From Hemibagrus wyckioides (lineage: Eukaryota; Chordata; Actinopteri; Siluriformes; Bagridae), in NCBI RefSeq assembly GCF_019097595.1, contig NC_080732.1, forward strand, positions 11,488,775 through 11,552,774: 64,000 bases of DNA. Reading direction: 5' to 3'. The translations under genes were made by a program, and so were the position numbers. Of this stretch, positions 1 through 64,000 are shown piece after piece (positions within the stretch are counted from its first letter, which is position 1; each line of letters begins with the position of its first letter). The notes under the pieces were generated by a model. The model did no database searches. It saw nothing but the letters and a program-made list of their open reading frames with translations, and was not told where the DNA came from.

Positions 1-423
1 CTTAATATAATTTATTTACTACCCAAACCATTCATGTATATTCAATCAAGATTGAATCAACAATTGCTATTAAAATACAGATAAAAACCCCTCAGAGGAC
101 TGGAACTGCCTTACAATTAGTATTTGAGACCCAAACTTTAAGTCAGAGTCAAAAAGGCATTTGGTTAAAGTTCTCAATTAGGTAAAAGTGCATTATCTAG
201 TCTGCTACAGAATTTGACCAAGGTTATCTTTCATACAGTATGACACACTGTTATCTCATGACATTAGCGGCTGTGTAATGTATGCATATTTGGCTTTTTT
301 TGGACACACTGTAATGACTGTAATGTGCTTTATTCTAAGATCTAACTTTTGCATGCAAGGCACAATAAGATGTGTGACAAAACATGTTTAGTAATTATTA
401 TAGAAGTTGTCTCTTTCACAAAC
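1..423 (-). other. Intron after w42 (partial)
   Basis: AT-rich intronic sequence following the w42 donor. No exon, RNA gene or recognisable repeat seen. Confidence 0.7.
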
Positions 424-63854
<63,431 letters not shown>

Positions 63855-64000
63855 CTAAAGAAACAAAGAAACAAAGGAGCTGTCAGTAACACACAAAAAG
63901 AACTGATAAACAAAAAATCATCTAACAAACCTTGGGATTAAAATCATCACCATGATGCAAACAAGGAGACATGAAATACTGCTGAGCTAGCCAAACAGGA

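Overview
This is eukaryotic (vertebrate) genomic DNA, AT-rich and intron-dominated. It is almost certainly from a ray-finned fish: the introns are compact and loaded with Tc1/mariner debris, long CA/GA/TA microsatellites, and dispersed repeats of kinds I know from teleosts, especially ostariophysans such as catfishes. The order-level guess is weak.

One gene fills the window. On the minus strand lies an internal segment of VPS13B (COH1, the Cohen-syndrome gene, a bridge-like lipid transfer protein of the Golgi). I resolved 42 consecutive coding exons from 63854 (5'-most) down to 424 (3'-most). All have GT-AG splice sites and all phases join correctly, giving 7,971 nt or 2,657 codons without a stop. 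By comparison with the human protein as I remember it, this covers very roughly residues 420-3000 of about 4000. The N-terminal chorein exons lie beyond base 64000, and the remaining VAB, ATG2_C-like and C-terminal exons lie beyond base 1. No other functional gene was recognised.

Layout, high to low coordinate (5' to 3' of the gene): 63.9-53.5 kb, exons w1-w9; 48.8-48.2 kb, w10-w11; an 11.1 kb repeat-rich intron; 37.1-25 kb, w12-w20; 23.8-20.7 kb, w21-w25, including a 111-nt stop-free in-frame mini-intron; 17.9-8.5 kb, w26-w34, including the 658-nt largest exon; 7.2-0.4 kb, w35-w42, which carry the SHR-BD/VAB start (GWGNWRWSEPF).

Introns hold degraded Tc1-like and mariner-like elements, a Ty3/gypsy integrase scrap, non-LTR retrotransposon remnants (endonuclease-like protein and (TCTA)n tail at 32.2-33.4 kb; a YADD scrap at 60.3 kb), an intact-looking 150-bp hAT-type MITE with a perfect 8-bp target duplication, and a relic of a multi-copy HGKxPCDG protein family. 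Several microsatellites sit directly on VPS13B splice sites. The most testable observations are the exitron-like mini-intron, a tandem donor, UG/CA repeats abutting splice sites, and a DSGFGS degron-like motif in w26.
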